Below, piece after piece: positions 37,192-47,102 of a DNA stretch of 64,000 nucleotides. The notes beneath the pieces were generated by a model. It did not search any database, was not told the DNA's origin, and worked only from the letters and a program-made list of their open reading frames with translations. The stretch comes from Leptospira kirschneri serovar Cynopteri str. 3522 CT (lineage in GTDB: Bacteria > Spirochaetota > Leptospiria > Leptospirales > Leptospiraceae): contig NZ_AHMN02000011.1 of the NCBI RefSeq assembly GCF_000243695.2, positions 464,673 to 528,672 of the forward strand. Direction: 5' to 3'. A program made the translations under genes and the position numbers. Numbering within the stretch: the stretch's first letter is position 1; every line of letters starts with the position of its first letter.

Positions 37192-38990
37192 ATGAATTCA
37201 TTGCTCAATCTATACAACTGGAATATCCGCCAAAAGTTAATGGTGATCATTTCGATTATCATACTTATCTCTTTAGGAACAATCATCGCTCTCGCTACAT
37301 ATTTTTTCAAATCGGATAACGAAATTCGTGTCAAAGAAAATAACTTGAAGCTGACGGACGTAATTAGTCAGAAAATACGTTCGGATATTGCTTCTTTGAC
37401 AAAACGTTCTCTGCTTCTTGCTCGGTCTATGGCGGATTCGGAGGAATCTAGCGATATTTTACAAAACGACGACGATATTTTTTATCTGAAAATTTTCAGA
37501 AAAGAAGGTTCTGATTATGTAGGTGTAAAACGAATCATCGATGAACGTACACTGAAAGACTTTAAGGTTAGTTCGAATAACGCGGATAAAATTGTACGTA
37601 AATATTTAAACGGACAAAAAAGGCTCAGGTCGGAAAACCTCTCGTATTTAACGTATCACCCGATTTTCGCAGACCGGTATTGTATCTTTCCATTTTTGTA
37701 GGGGACGGAAATAATTCTGCAATACTTGTTTCTTTGGTTAAAATGGATTCTATATTAGATTCTTTTAAAACATCCGGGATCACACAATTTTTACTAGTAG
37801 GAAACGACGGAAAACTGATCGCACATTCCGATTCTAAATTGATCTTACAACCTACTGATCTTAAAGACGAACCGATCGTTAAAAATTTATTGGAAAGTCC
37901 AATCAGTAACGGACAAACCCGCTATAAAGGAAAAGATGATCAATATTATTTAGGTTCTTTTAGAAGAATCGGATACGCAGGGCTTGGAGTAATTTCTAGT
38001 ACTTCTGAAAAGAAAGCATTTGAAGAAGTTTATAATATTCAAAAAAGAAATATTTATCTGATGATCGTAGTGGTAAACGTTTCTATATTATTCGTATTTT
38101 TTTATGCAAGAAGACTGACAAGACCCATACTTAAACTCGTAGACGCTTCCAAACAAATCGAACAAGGAAACTTTCATATAGATCTCAAACCGGAGTCAGG
38201 GGACGAAATCGGAAAGCTCACTTCTTCCTTTGTCGAAATGGGAAAAGGTTTATCTGATCGAGATAAGATGAAAGACGCATTCGGAAAATTTGTCAACAAA
38301 GACATCGCGGAAATGGTTTTACGGGGAGAAGTAAAACTAGGGGGAGATAAAAGAGAATGTGTAATTTTATTTTCCGACATTCGTAACTTCACTTCTATCT
38401 CGGAAAAAATTGAACCGGAGTTAGTCGTAGAATTTTTAAATCAGTATTTTACAGCAATGGTAAAGTGTATTAACGAAAACGGAGGGAGCGTCAATAAATA
38501 TATAGGAGACGCTATCATGGCCGTTTGGGGAGAATTGGGGCATACGAATTCCGACACGGAAAGATCGATTCTGGCCGCGCTGGATATGCGTAAGAGTTTA
38601 ATACAATTCAACAAAGGAAGAGGGAGTGATAAAAAACCAAAAATATTGATTGGGATTGGAATCAATACGGGAGAAGTCATTGCGGGTCAAATCGGTTCTG
38701 AGGATAGGCTGGAATATACGGTTATAGGTGATACTGTAAATCTTGCGTCTAGAGTGGAATCTTTGACGAAAGTATTTGGTGCAGATATATTAATCACAGG
38801 AAATTCTTACGAAAAGGTAAAAGGAATTTTTAATGTAGAAAAACTAAAACCGATACAGGTAAAAGGAAAAAAATCTCTGCAGACGATCTATGCGGTTTTA
38901 GGGCATTCTAAAGATAAAAATTGTCCTAAAAATTTGAAGGAGCTTAGAAAACAAATCGGAATGGAATTCAAATCTGGCAGGTCTAAATAA
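37192..38990 (+). pseudogene. Membrane class III cyclase, broken by an apparent 1-base deletion
   Basis: Paralogue of the cyclase at 18270 without its cytoplasmic N-terminal region. Frame 1 (37192-37701) encodes TM1 and the start of the Cache-like sensor. It leaves the family sequence at about 37674, where the DNA reads GCAGACCGGTATTG. Restoring one C (GCAGACCCGGTATTG) joins HPIFADP to VLYLSIFVGDG in the second frame, which runs to 38990 through TM2, HAMP and an intact cyclase domain (LFSDIRNFTS, YIGDAIMAVWGE, LEYTVIGDTVNLASR). This is either a true inactivation, a phase-variable C-run, or a sequence error. A separately translated C-terminal piece from TTG 37680 would lack TM1. The FecR-domain gene follows after 4 bp. 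Confidence 0.8.
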
Positions 38991-38994
38991 CGAT

Positions 38995-40140
38995 ATGAAA
39001 GATAAAATTCTTTCAGGCGACAAACCGGTTTTATTTCTTCTTATATTTAATATCGTATTGTTTACGGGAGTATTTATATATGATTATACTCGATACGGAT
39101 ATCAAGGTTCTCAAAAAGTAATTGGAACCATTCTTTATAAATCGAATACAACTCGAAGAAAATATGATTCCGAAGTGGTCTGGAAAGAAATTGAAGTGGG
39201 GAGTTCCGTCCAAAATAGGGATACAATTTTAACTTCGGAGGGTTCTCAAGCAAAGATTAAACTTTTAGATGGAAGCGAGATTATGATCGCTGAAAACTCA
39301 ATGATCTTTATAGACTATTTGGACAATCGTGCCAATTTAGAAATTTCCGCAGGTGGTTTACAGATTACAAGAAAAGCGGATAATAAAGAGAATACTTCTT
39401 CTTTAGGAATTCGTTCCGGTGACGGAGTGTTAAAACTTGTAGAAGGGGTTGTAAACGTAGAAAAGAAAAAGAATCAAAGAACTCTGGATTACGCGATTCT
39501 TTCCGGAGCTGTTAAACCTGATCCTAGCAATCCTTTTCCAATGCCACCTAAAAAATCTTTAAACGGATTTGAGAAGTTATTTCCTGGATCGGAGAATATT
39601 CAAACTGTTAAATCCATTCAAGCAGCCGCTTCTGCTGCAAATTCTAATCTACCAACTAACACGAATTCGGCGACTAATCCAGGTTCCCTCGGAACTTCTT
39701 TATCAGGTTCTAATACTACCCCGTCTATAAAATCTGAAAATACTACAACAAAATCACAAAACGCGGGAACAGATTTACAGTCTAAACCTGGTTTAAAAAC
39801 AGAACGGATGGGTTCATCCGGAAATAAAACGTCTGTTTCCGATCAAAACGAAAGTAATTTGAAACCGGATTATGATCCGGGAGATTATATTAAAAAACAA
39901 AAATATGAACATAAGGTTCAGGAGAAATCCGATTCTCCCGCAGTTCACCAAAATAAAACCGAGTTTAAACCATCCGAGTCGACTCAGGCGCCATCTAAGA
40001 GTGGTAGATCTTCCTTTCCGGACGTAAAAAAACAAAAACAAAATCGGGAATGGACCCCTGAAGAATTACTTCGGCAAGAAAAAGAAAAACGTAGAAGAGA
40101 AAGAGAAGATAAAGAACAAAGAGAATTTTTGCGAATGTAA
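38995..40140 (+). CDS. FecR-domain membrane protein with long disordered tail
   Basis: 381 residues. One N-terminal TM (about 13-29) precedes a FecR-like periplasmic domain at about 40-165 (GTILYKSNTTRRKYDSEVVW, RDTILTSEGSQAKIKLLDGS, LEISAGGLQIT). The remaining 215 residues are Ser/Thr/Asn/Lys/Pro-rich and look disordered, ending in a charged coil (RQEKEKRRREREDKEQREF). It follows the broken cyclase by 4 bp, paralleling the 18270-20474 pair. The FecR half aligns by eye with the paralogue at 20474 (GNITFKYRTAQRKFSDHMIW). It probably senses envelope state for the cyclase; if the cyclase is dead this gene may be drifting. Confidence 0.78.
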   Translation: MKDKILSGDKPVLFLLIFNIVLFTGVFIYDYTRYGYQGSQKVIGTILYKSNTTRRKYDSEVVWKEIEVGSSVQNRDTILTSEGSQAKIKLLDGSEIMIAENSMIFIDYLDNRANLEISAGGLQITRKADNKENTSSLGIRSGDGVLKLVEGVVNVEKKKNQRTLDYAILSGAVKPDPSNPFPMPPKKSLNGFEKLFPGSENIQTVKSIQAAASAANSNLPTNTNSATNPGSLGTSLSGSNTTPSIKSENTTTKSQNAGTDLQSKPGLKTERMGSSGNKTSVSDQNESNLKPDYDPGDYIKKQKYEHKVQEKSDSPAVHQNKTEFKPSESTQAPSKSGRSSFPDVKKQKQNREWTPEELLRQEKEKRRREREDKEQREFLRM

Positions 40141-40449
40141 AGATGAACTCTCATCTACATGGATGAAGAGTCGTTTTATGGTGATTTTTGAATTTCTCTA
40201 AAACCAATAAAAAATTTCCGAATCAGATTTTTACTTAACGTGATCAGGGAGTAAGAAAATCGGTGGCCTAGTCGTATTCATCCTGATTTTCTTACGCTAA
40301 ATTCTATAAAATTAAATATTGTTTTTATTATAAAACGCTGCTGGGATATTTAATATTAGGTACTGTTATATATCTCTTGAGTAGTACTACAAAAAAATCT
40401 GAATGAAATTATGACCTTGTGCGATTTTCTCCGATAAGATTTTTATTCA

Positions 40450-40548
40450 GAGCTTGTCCCAAAACCTCAAAAAATTTTACACGACCATTCTTTAGAAATT
40501 TTTAATAAAATGTAGAGTTCCTACATTGGACGGTTTTGGGACAAGCTC
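40450..40548. mobile_element. 99-bp MITE with 17-bp perfect terminal inverted repeats
   Basis: Ends GAGCTTGTCCCAAAACC and GGTTTTGGGACAAGCTC are exact reverse complements, flanked on both sides by TCA, a 3-bp target duplication. It has no ORF. The IS at 45684 has 17-bp ends GAGCCGGTCTCAAAACT, matching the MITE end at 13 of 17 positions (GAGC, GTC, CAAAAC blocks), and also has a 3-bp duplication. This suggests the MITE is moved by a related IS5-type transposase. It sits about 310 bp after the FecR gene. Confidence 0.85.
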
Positions 40549-40561
40549 TCAGTTCTTTTTT

Positions 40562-40590
40562 AAGAAAAAAACGCACTCGAAACAGAGTGC
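40562..40590 (-). terminator. Rho-independent terminator on the minus strand
   Basis: Read on the minus strand: GCACTC, loop TGTTTC, GAGTGC, then GTTTTTTTTC. The polarity would stop transcripts from the HTH regulator at 41073, although it is about 480 bp downstream. Nothing else on the minus strand lies between. Confidence 0.75.
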
Positions 40591-40731
40591 TCAATGTTAG
40601 GATGTCTAGAAAAATTGAAATTATTTCGCAAAACTTTTAAACGGCTTCCAAGAAAAACAAGACTATAATTGTGATCCTCTTTCTCAAAAATATCACAAAA
40701 TTTCTTTGAGCTCAAATACTATTGTTGTAAA

Positions 40732-40771
<40 letters not shown>

Positions 40772-41072
40772 ATATTATATCTCAAAAAAGAAAAAAATTG
40801 TGATTTAAAAAATGATTTTGGTTAACAGATAGTTTAAAAATTAAAGAAAAACTTAGTGTCTGCTCTAAGCAAAATCAGCGCGTTGGGTTATGATGTAGAT
40901 CGTGTTTTAAAGTTTTACACGGGTTTGGTGAAAAATAATGGAAAAAATTTTATAAAGGAAAACGCCATTATAAAACTCAAGGTTAATAATCTTAAAATCT
41001 AAACTTGTATAAGATTTTATTTCGATTGATTTTCAAGAAAGGGTTTTGTTTAAGCAATTCTTGAAGTATTTC

Positions 41073-41477
41073 TTAGTTGTTTTCGATTTCTTGTTTTCCC
41101 AGGCTAAAAATAAGTCTTTGAGCGATTTCAAATTCTTTTTTTGGAAGTACTGTAAGAATTTCAATCATCTTAGGAAGACCTTCCTTAGAAGTTATTTTTT
41201 TCAACAAGGTCTTTTCCAATTCAAATTCTTTTGTTTTTGTTCGGGATGTTTGTATTTGTCGAATTACTTTTTCCGGAAGTTTTCCTTCGAGAAGCCATTG
41301 TCTTCGATATCCATGTACCATTTCTATTGTAATTGCTGCATCTTCCGGTATTGGAAATCTACCACTCAGCCAGCCGCTGATTGTCTGTTTGGATTTGCCA
41401 ATTGTGACTCCAAACTCCCTTTGATTTCCTTTGAAATCTAAAAGTATGGTTTTTAGTCTTTTTTTTTGCTCGCTCAA
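41073..41477 (-). CDS. XRE-type helix-turn-helix regulator
   Basis: 134 residues from a TTG start with AGGA 8 nt upstream (no ATG in the region). Residues about 18-60 form an XRE/CI-like HTH ([20 protein letters not shown], then [13 protein letters not shown]). It is followed by [13 protein letters not shown], the linker typical of phage-repressor-like proteins in which a helix carries the WLL-G-P pattern. The C-terminal 60 residues are charged and helical, perhaps for dimerisation. A perfect 10-bp palindrome lies 34 bp upstream, suggesting autoregulation. No phage genes surround it. Target genes unknown. Confidence 0.8.
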   Translation of the reverse strand: MSEQKKRLKTILLDFKGNQREFGVTIGKSKQTISGWLSGRFPIPEDAAITIEMVHGYRRQWLLEGKLPEKVIRQIQTSRTKTKEFELEKTLLKKITSKEGLPKMIEILTVLPKKEFEIAQRLIFSLGKQEIENN

Positions 41478-41510
41478 AATATATCCTAAGAATAATACTT
41501 TTTAATTGAC

Positions 41511-41533
41511 ATTAGTATTAAAATAATACTAAT
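41511..41533. promoter_or_regulatory. Palindromic operator candidate upstream of the HTH gene
   Basis: ATTAGTATTA, spacer AAA, TAATACTAAT: a perfect 10-bp inverted repeat with 3-nt spacing, 34 bp before the TTG start. A further half-site (AATAATACTT, 41491-41500) lies between it and the start. The plus strand has TTGACA immediately to the left. The geometry fits a dimeric XRE repressor binding across its own promoter. Confidence 0.6.
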
Positions 41534-42000
41534 CTGTCTTTAGAAAACCTATAAGTAGCACAACTTTCAAAAAATCAATTCAAATGTCAGTTCTATTGCA
41601 ATTATGGGTCATAATCTTTAAAAAAAATAAATAGTTTTATGCTATAGAAATGGGTTGGGTATATAAAAACATGTTTTTGTCGTTGAAAAATAAAATGTTT
41701 TTGATCTTTCCATTTTCTTATCCTCAGAGTGAACTTCCTTTCAAAAAAATTACCGATGTCGTAGCGAAGCGAAAAATAAAATCGATGTAAAAGTTTTGTT
41801 GGAACACGCTCAAAGGAAAAAGGGCCTAATTCTTTTCCTCTTGAAGATGAATCTGAGTAAATCTTCGTCTGAATTTGAACCATAGATAAGGATTGACGGT
41901 TGAGATATATCATCGTGAATTTCAAAACAGGGTCTGGTTACAGAGCCAAATTACCATCGATAAGCGAAGATAAATATTAAATTTAGCGAAGAATTAGCGT
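41534..42000. other. Intergenic stretch, no convincing gene
   Basis: 467 bp. A 107-codon minus-strand frame (41602-41925) is basic and aromatic-rich with no ribosome-binding site or family features, so it is left unannotated. The stretch should contain the promoter of the 7TM gene at 42001. Confidence 0.45.
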
Positions 42001-42909
42001 ATGAACAATCTTAACCATTTAATTCCAGTTTTAGCGGGATTTCTCCATTTGTTTTTTGGAATGTATGTCTTTAGTTTAAAACCAAGACAAAAGCTACAAA
42101 CTTTATTCCTGTTCATGAATATATGTATGGCTCTTTGGCTCTGCATCCAAGGCCTTAGAGGATTATTTCCTCTTGAATACCGTAATTTCGGATTAAACAT
42201 AACGTTCCTTCCGATGTCCATTGCAACTTTTATCTATTATCTTCTTTGCAAGAAGATGGAAAATCCGGATCAGAAAATTTCGATTTGGATACAAGGTGCG
42301 GGTTTGATCGGGTTTCTTTATTTCACTTGGGCTTCTTTGAATCAGAAAATGGTCGTACTGGGTGATCCGAACACTTTCGTTTTCGATTTTAGTTTGAACT
42401 ACCATTTGATCATCACCTTTTCGGCTTTTTGGGTTGTTTTGTCTGCTTGGACAATTTTAAAGAGAATGTTGGTTAAAAGAGGGAATGATAAGGTAAGACT
42501 TTTTTTTATTTTACTCGGTTCCATGTTTGCCTATCCAATAACTTTAGTATTCATTTATTTTCTGCCTTTTTTAGGAATTTATAAAGCCTACTTATCTTCT
42601 TTGGGCCTTTCTATTGGATCGATTTGTTGGGCGGTTGCAATTTTGCACTATGACGCTTTTAAAATTAAAGCTGGGTTGATTCAAGGTCAGAGAATTTCTT
42701 TTATTAACCGCTTGGCTTCCAAACCTTTTTTGACGTTGATGGGCAAGTTGGATCCAATGCGGTTTATTCAAAAAAGTTCTAAGGAAAAAGAAGAACTCAC
42801 AAAACAAATTCTCATCCAGGATTTTTACCTTGCTGAAAATACAGGTGAGATATCGGTCGATGAAAGAGCTAAAATACTCTCTAGACGATTCGGTAAATAT
42901 TTTAAGTAA
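42001..42909 (+). CDS. 7TM membrane sensor resembling histidine-kinase N-terminal region, without a kinase domain
   Basis: 302 residues with seven hydrophobic helices between about 8 and 215 ([38 protein letters not shown]; through [19 protein letters not shown]). The pattern is that of the 7TM sensor at the front of many spirochaetal histidine kinases and cyclases. The protein stops after a 75-residue cytoplasmic tail with no H-box, ATPase or cyclase domain ([20 protein letters not shown]). It could act through a partner protein or be a truncated receptor. A 17-bp-stem hairpin follows the stop. Confidence 0.72.
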   Translation: MNNLNHLIPVLAGFLHLFFGMYVFSLKPRQKLQTLFLFMNICMALWLCIQGLRGLFPLEYRNFGLNITFLPMSIATFIYYLLCKKMENPDQKISIWIQGAGLIGFLYFTWASLNQKMVVLGDPNTFVFDFSLNYHLIITFSAFWVVLSAWTILKRMLVKRGNDKVRLFFILLGSMFAYPITLVFIYFLPFLGIYKAYLSSLGLSIGSICWAVAILHYDAFKIKAGLIQGQRISFINRLASKPFLTLMGKLDPMRFIQKSSKEKEELTKQILIQDFYLAENTGEISVDERAKILSRRFGKYFK

Positions 42910-42930
42910 ATTATCTAAAAACATTCAAAA

Positions 42931-42974
42931 ATTCATCTGTGATAATATTATTTGACTTATTATCACAGATGAAT
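42931..42974. terminator. Long perfect hairpin after the 7TM gene
   Basis: ATTCATCTGTGATAATA and its exact reverse complement TATTATCACAGATGAAT surround a 10-nt loop, 21 bp after the stop. No T-run follows on either strand. It may be a rho-independent-like 3' end or a small mobile palindrome. Confidence 0.55.
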
Positions 42975-43116
42975 ACCTTTGTGCTATCGGATATATTTCG
43001 AATCAGAATCGGAGTCAACTTTTTTTGTTATTTGAACTCGGATTTGTTTTGAACGATCGATTTCTTTTAATCAATACTAAAATTGATTTTTAGTGATTCG
43101 CATGGCGGAGGTGAAT

Positions 43117-43425
43117 ATGTTGAAGTGGTATGATCCGGCAGAATTAGAGGATTTTTTAGGTTCATTGCCTAAATTTAGAGCGAAACTTCGACTTGCGTCC
43201 GAATATAAAAATCGCCAAGAAAAAGTGCCAAAAGAACTCAGATATATCATTTTGATTCAAAAATTGTATCTGCAAAAGAAAGTACTTTTAAGGCGAAACG
43301 AATGGATGAAAGGGGAATTAAGAAGTATTTTCTCGGAAAAGGTCCAAATAGAGAGTGAATTTAAAGTTCTAGAAAAACTATTAAAAGAAATACGGAATGA
43401 AAATGCAGATTTGATTTGTGGTTAA
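43117..43425 (+). CDS. Small helical protein of unknown function
   Basis: 102 residues from the ATG at 43117, which has a near-ideal GGAGG 6 nt upstream; an in-frame GTG 24 bp earlier and an ATG at 43102 lie in or before that ribosome-binding site and are rejected. The sequence is charged and almost all helical ([20 protein letters not shown], then a coiled-coil-like [19 protein letters not shown]). No signal or membrane segment. It is not recognised. An R1 element begins 66 bp after the stop. Confidence 0.65.
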   Translation: MLKWYDPAELEDFLGSLPKFRAKLRLASEYKNRQEKVPKELRYIILIQKLYLQKKVLLRRNEWMKGELRSIFSEKVQIESEFKVLEKLLKEIRNENADLICG

Positions 43426-43490
43426 TCTGATTTTATACTACTTTAGAACTATATAATAAAGAACTCAATTTAATAGTTTACACTTCAATA

Positions 43491-43592
43491 ATAAAGTTGT
43501 TGAAAATTGAATTCTTCATCTGTTTCTATCTCATGGAAACTGCCGATTAAAGCAATTTTGTTAATCGGAACTATGGAATTTTTTAATCGCTC
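43491..43592. repeat. R1 dispersed inverted-repeat element, copy e
   Basis: TAAAGTTGTTGAAAATTGAA, then CATCTGTTTC, CATGGAAACTGCCGATTAAA, ending in a degraded right end (GGAATTTTTTAATCGCTCAA in place of TTTTTCAACAACTCTA). Same orientation as copies a and d. Confidence 0.75.
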
Positions 43593-43616
43593 AAAATGAA
43601 TATTTAAAAATTTGTA

Positions 43617-43900
43617 ATGTGACTTAATTTGTAGGAGCTATTACAATTTACGATTTTACAGCTAAATTCCGAAACGTGGGAACTCTCACAATTAATAGTA
43701 AAATTTTAGGTCGTAACTACAGCCATACTTCAAATGTGGGAACTATCACTTTTAGAAAAATTTTTTGAATGCTCTTAAACCAAACTAATAAGAAATTCCA
43801 CATATTGACGTAATCTTTGCGTCTTTGAGTAGCCCTTTGTCACTGAACTTTTGGTGGTAGTTCTCACATTTTATTTTTTACTGATCTCTATCAAATTGAG
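43617..43900. repeat. R3 repeat array (GTGGGAACT units)
   Basis: Several short units in series: TTTGTAGGAGCTATTACAAT, CGTGGGAACTCTCACAATTA, AATGTGGGAACTATCACTTT, and an inverted GTGGTAGTTCTCACATTTT at about 43854. Between them are ATTTTACAG/ATTTTAGG-like links. The same units occur near 7130, 50957, 53935 and 59940. No ORF. Confidence 0.65.
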
Positions 43901-43907
43901 TGCCTAA

Positions 43908-44112
43908 ATGACGTAAGTTGCATTCGCTTTAGTTTTCCGAGTCGCGTTTAAAATTCAATGCATCGCTCTGCAGGTTGTATTCTAAATTAAATCTAAAGAC
44001 AAAATAGCGTATTAAGTTTCTTTTATACAATGTGTTGACCGGAACTAAAAAGCTCGGGCCGGCTGTGGCAGGCCGGATTTGTTCCGGTTTTCTTACGCCT
44101 CTCACGTTAAAT
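43908..44112. repeat. R4 dispersed repeat, copy (reverse orientation to 23915)
   Basis: Runs from ATGACGTAAGTTGCATTCGC to TTTCTTACGCCTCTCACGTT. Contains TCTAAAGACAAAATAGCGTA, AAGTTTCTTTTATACAATG, TTGACCGGAACTAAAAAGCT and CCGGCTGTGGCAGGCCGGAT, each the reverse complement of a block in the 23915 copy. Confidence 0.75.
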
Positions 44113-44304
44113 GTGACGGACTGTTTCTATAAGAATTCTAACAGTTTATTATAAACCTTTAAAGTATCATTGTTTATAACTTTTTAGGGTAAATTTCTAC
44201 GTAGAAACTTGATTTGAAACGTTGTTTTTCAATTTTATTAAAATTTTCACGAAATGAATTTTAAAGAAACCTATTTCCGAAAAGTAAAATTGTTCTCAGA
44301 GAAT

Positions 44305-44715
<411 letters not shown>

Positions 44716-44825
44716 TTTTTGGATTTGCGCAAGTGAAAAATGAAAGAATAGCAGATGTTTCTTTTGAAGTTTTTGATTGGAGTTGAGTTTCATTTTTTGA
44801 AAGCAATTATGGCTTTTAATAGAAA

Positions 44826-45046
44826 TAACGCGAAATGGATCGATGCTAGGGAACTTTAGCAGAATGTTCTTTCAAACTAAAGCGTTTTGTTAAACTTTCA
44901 CTATAGATCGCGTTTTATATTGAATCTAAAGACAAAATATCGTATTAAGTTTCTTTTATGCAATTTATTGACCAAAGTTAAAGAGCCTATCCAGCAACGC
45001 TAGATTCGCTCTATTTTCTTACGTTGAAGTCATATTATTGAAATGT
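44826..45046. repeat. R4 dispersed repeat, copy
   Basis: AATAACGCGAAATGGATCGA, then GGGAACTTTAGCAGAATG, TCTAAAGACAAAATATCGTA, TTAAGTTTCTTTTATGCAAT, TTATTGACCAAAGTTAAAGA and TTTTCTTACGTTGAAGTCA. Same orientation as the 43908 copy, about 900 bp away. The two enclose the TPR-like gene. Confidence 0.72.
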
Positions 45047-45350
45047 TAAACTTATTGGATTGGTTCTTTTTATATAATTTTGAGTTAGAATCAAAAATTG
45101 GAAGTCTATGTCTTCTATATTAGAAGAATATAAATAAATTTTACTTTGAATGTAGTCGTATCTTTCTAGTGCTTTTTGCAAATGTCTAGTTAAATATTGT
45201 ATCAATAATTTTTCTCTACTTTAGAAAGAAAGAATTTAGAAAATTTTCTTTAAAAATAAAGTTTCTATATTTTGTTTTTTATGAAAAATTAAGTTTTGAA
45301 ACAAGTTTACCATAATGTAATTTGCAACATTCAGGGTGCTAAGTACAATT

Positions 45351-45446
45351 ATTACTCATAACTTTATAATAAAATACCTATTATTTTGCATGGAATCAGT
45401 GTTTTGTGATAAAATTAAAGGTACTCAATTTTATAGAGATCAGTAG
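45351..45446. repeat. R2 dispersed repeat, copy 2
   Basis: ATTACTCATAACTTTATAAT, GCATGGAATCAGTGTTTTGT, ATTAAAGGTACTCAATTTT, ATAGAGATCAGTAGTAAT. It is flanked by CAATT on the left and AATTG on the right, giving short inverted ends (ACAATTATTACT / AGTAGTAATTGT). About 300 bp of featureless AT-rich DNA lies on its left. Confidence 0.8.
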
Positions 45447-45698
45447 TAATTGTAAAATTTAGATTTGTAATAGTTCCCATATTTTATTTTTACGGAAAAA
45501 TTAGGTTTTATAAAATGAATCTTTTACACCGAACTCACGTTCAATGATAATAAAAGTGATCTTAGCAATATTAGATAAGTATAAGAAAATTTTTCGGTTG
45601 TATGTAAGAATAATAGCCTTTAGGTTTGAAAGGAATTTTATTAGATAGGGAAGGATTCGCCGTCTCACATCGTGTTTGACTAAGAGCCGGTCTCAAAA

Positions 45699-46118
45699 CT
45701 ACCTATCAAAAAAGTTAAAAGCAATGATAGAGCTTGCGAGATAAAGAGATGCAAGATAATTTTCAGATTTTCTTTCCCAACGAATTAGGATAGCCCTGAA
45801 TCGATTGTGCCAACTGTTAGTTCTTTCAACGACCCATCGTCTAGGTTTTCCTTTATATTTACCAATGAGAGGCTTCTCACCTTTTTTCCGAATATGAGAT
45901 TGAATGTTTCTTCTTTTGATTAAAACTTCTATATCTTTGAAATCATATCCTTTATCTAAACAAAGATGTTTTGGTTTCTTTTTTCTTCTACCGGAAAAAA
46001 TCAGGATTGAATTCAACGTATCTTTTACAGCGTGTTTATCATGAACATTGGCTCCACTCAATGTTATGGCCAAAGGAATTCCATTTCCATCTGTAAGAAT
46101 ATGCCGTTTAACCCCCAA
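45699..46118 (-). CDS. IS5-type transposase, C-terminal part (ORF B)
   Basis: 139 residues counted from a TTG, but natural translation should enter this frame by -1 slippage from ORF A near 46158; the frame is open back to there and reads SLTGKNPTDRAKLGVKRH, the conserved IS427-group junction. It carries the second catalytic Asp (LCLDKGYDF) and the Glu (RRWVVERTNSW) of the DDE triad, then WHNRFRAILIRWERK, a typical Y/R-x-K region. The stop lies 15 bp inside the left IS end. Confidence 0.9.
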   Translation of the reverse strand: MGVKRHILTDGNGIPLAITLSGANVHDKHAVKDTLNSILIFSGRRKKKPKHLCLDKGYDFKDIEVLIKRRNIQSHIRKKGEKPLIGKYKGKPRRWVVERTNSWHNRFRAILIRWERKSENYLASLYLASSIIAFNFFDR

Positions 46119-46147
46119 TTTGGCACGGTCTGTAGGGTTTTTCCCAG

Positions 46148-46495
46148 TTAAGCTCCCCCTTTGGGAGCTTTAACCATTGCCGAATCCATCGAAGCCCAGT
46201 CCCATGCTATCTGATTCTTTACATCATAATATTTTAAAATAGATTTATAAATCTTTTTGAATACTCCTGCTCGTTCCCATTCTTGAAATCTTCTGTGACA
46301 AGTTTGGCCAGATCCAAACTCATTCGGAATGGCACGCCACTGACAGCCTGTTTTCATTCGATAGATGATACCGGCCATTACTAATCGTGTTGGTACTCGA
46401 TTGCGACCTCCTTTCGGATTTACCTTTTCTTTCGGGATCAATGGGGCTATTTGTTTCCAAAGTCCATCCGGTATCTCTGAATAATATTTGTCCAT
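46148..46495 (-). CDS. IS5-type transposase, N-terminal part (ORF A)
   Basis: 115 residues: DUF4096-like N-terminal region (LWKQIAPLIPKEKVNPKGGR, then RMKTGCQWRAIPNEFGSGQT) and the first catalytic Asp in WASMDSAMVKAPKGGA, where the ORF ends. The last codons are CCC AAA GGG GGA GCT TAA, so a -1 shift at AAAGGGGGA continues into ORF B. The arrangement matches programmed-frameshift IS427-group elements. Confidence 0.9.
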   Translation of the reverse strand: MDKYYSEIPDGLWKQIAPLIPKEKVNPKGGRNRVPTRLVMAGIIYRMKTGCQWRAIPNEFGSGQTCHRRFQEWERAGVFKKIYKSILKYYDVKNQIAWDWASMDSAMVKAPKGGA

Positions 46496-46551
46496 TTCAC
46501 AAGTAAATAATTACGATTCAAAAGTACAACCAGTTTTGAGACCGGCTCTAA

Positions 46552-46762
<211 letters not shown>

Positions 46763-46793
46763 ATATGATTAAATTGTAAAGTTATTAAAAAGA

Positions 46794-46887
<94 letters not shown>

Positions 46888-46888
46888 C

Positions 46889-46967
<79 letters not shown>

Positions 46968-47102
46968 CTATGGAAGCCAGTATTGCAGGCTCTTTTTCTT
47001 GGTCAAATAAAAAATCCGAATAGGCCATTCTTAACATTTCAAGAACGATTTCTTTTTTTAACTTTAGAATTTACTTGAAAAAGAATTTGGACCGCGGTTC
47101 GT

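Larger units (their letters stand above)
45684..46548 (-). mobile_element. Complete IS5-family (IS427-type) insertion sequence, 865 bp
   Basis: Terminal inverted repeats GAGCCGGTCTCAAAACT are perfect over 17 bp, and the element is flanked by TAA on both sides, a 3-bp target duplication. It encodes a transposase in two overlapping-phase ORFs joined by an apparent -1 slip at AAAGGGGGA (46154-46162). The catalytic DDE residues are all present across the two parts. The intact ends, duplication and catalytic residues suggest a recent, possibly active copy. It has inserted at the edge of an R4 repeat (46552 onward). Confidence 0.93.

Noticed and set aside
40449..40549. Rho-independent terminator for the FecR gene
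   Set aside because: The inverted repeats are 65 nt apart and flanked by a TCA duplication, so a MITE is the better reading.
41602..41925. Minus-strand 107-aa ORF between the HTH and 7TM genes
   Set aside because: Basic/aromatic-rich, without ribosome-binding site or recognisable domain.
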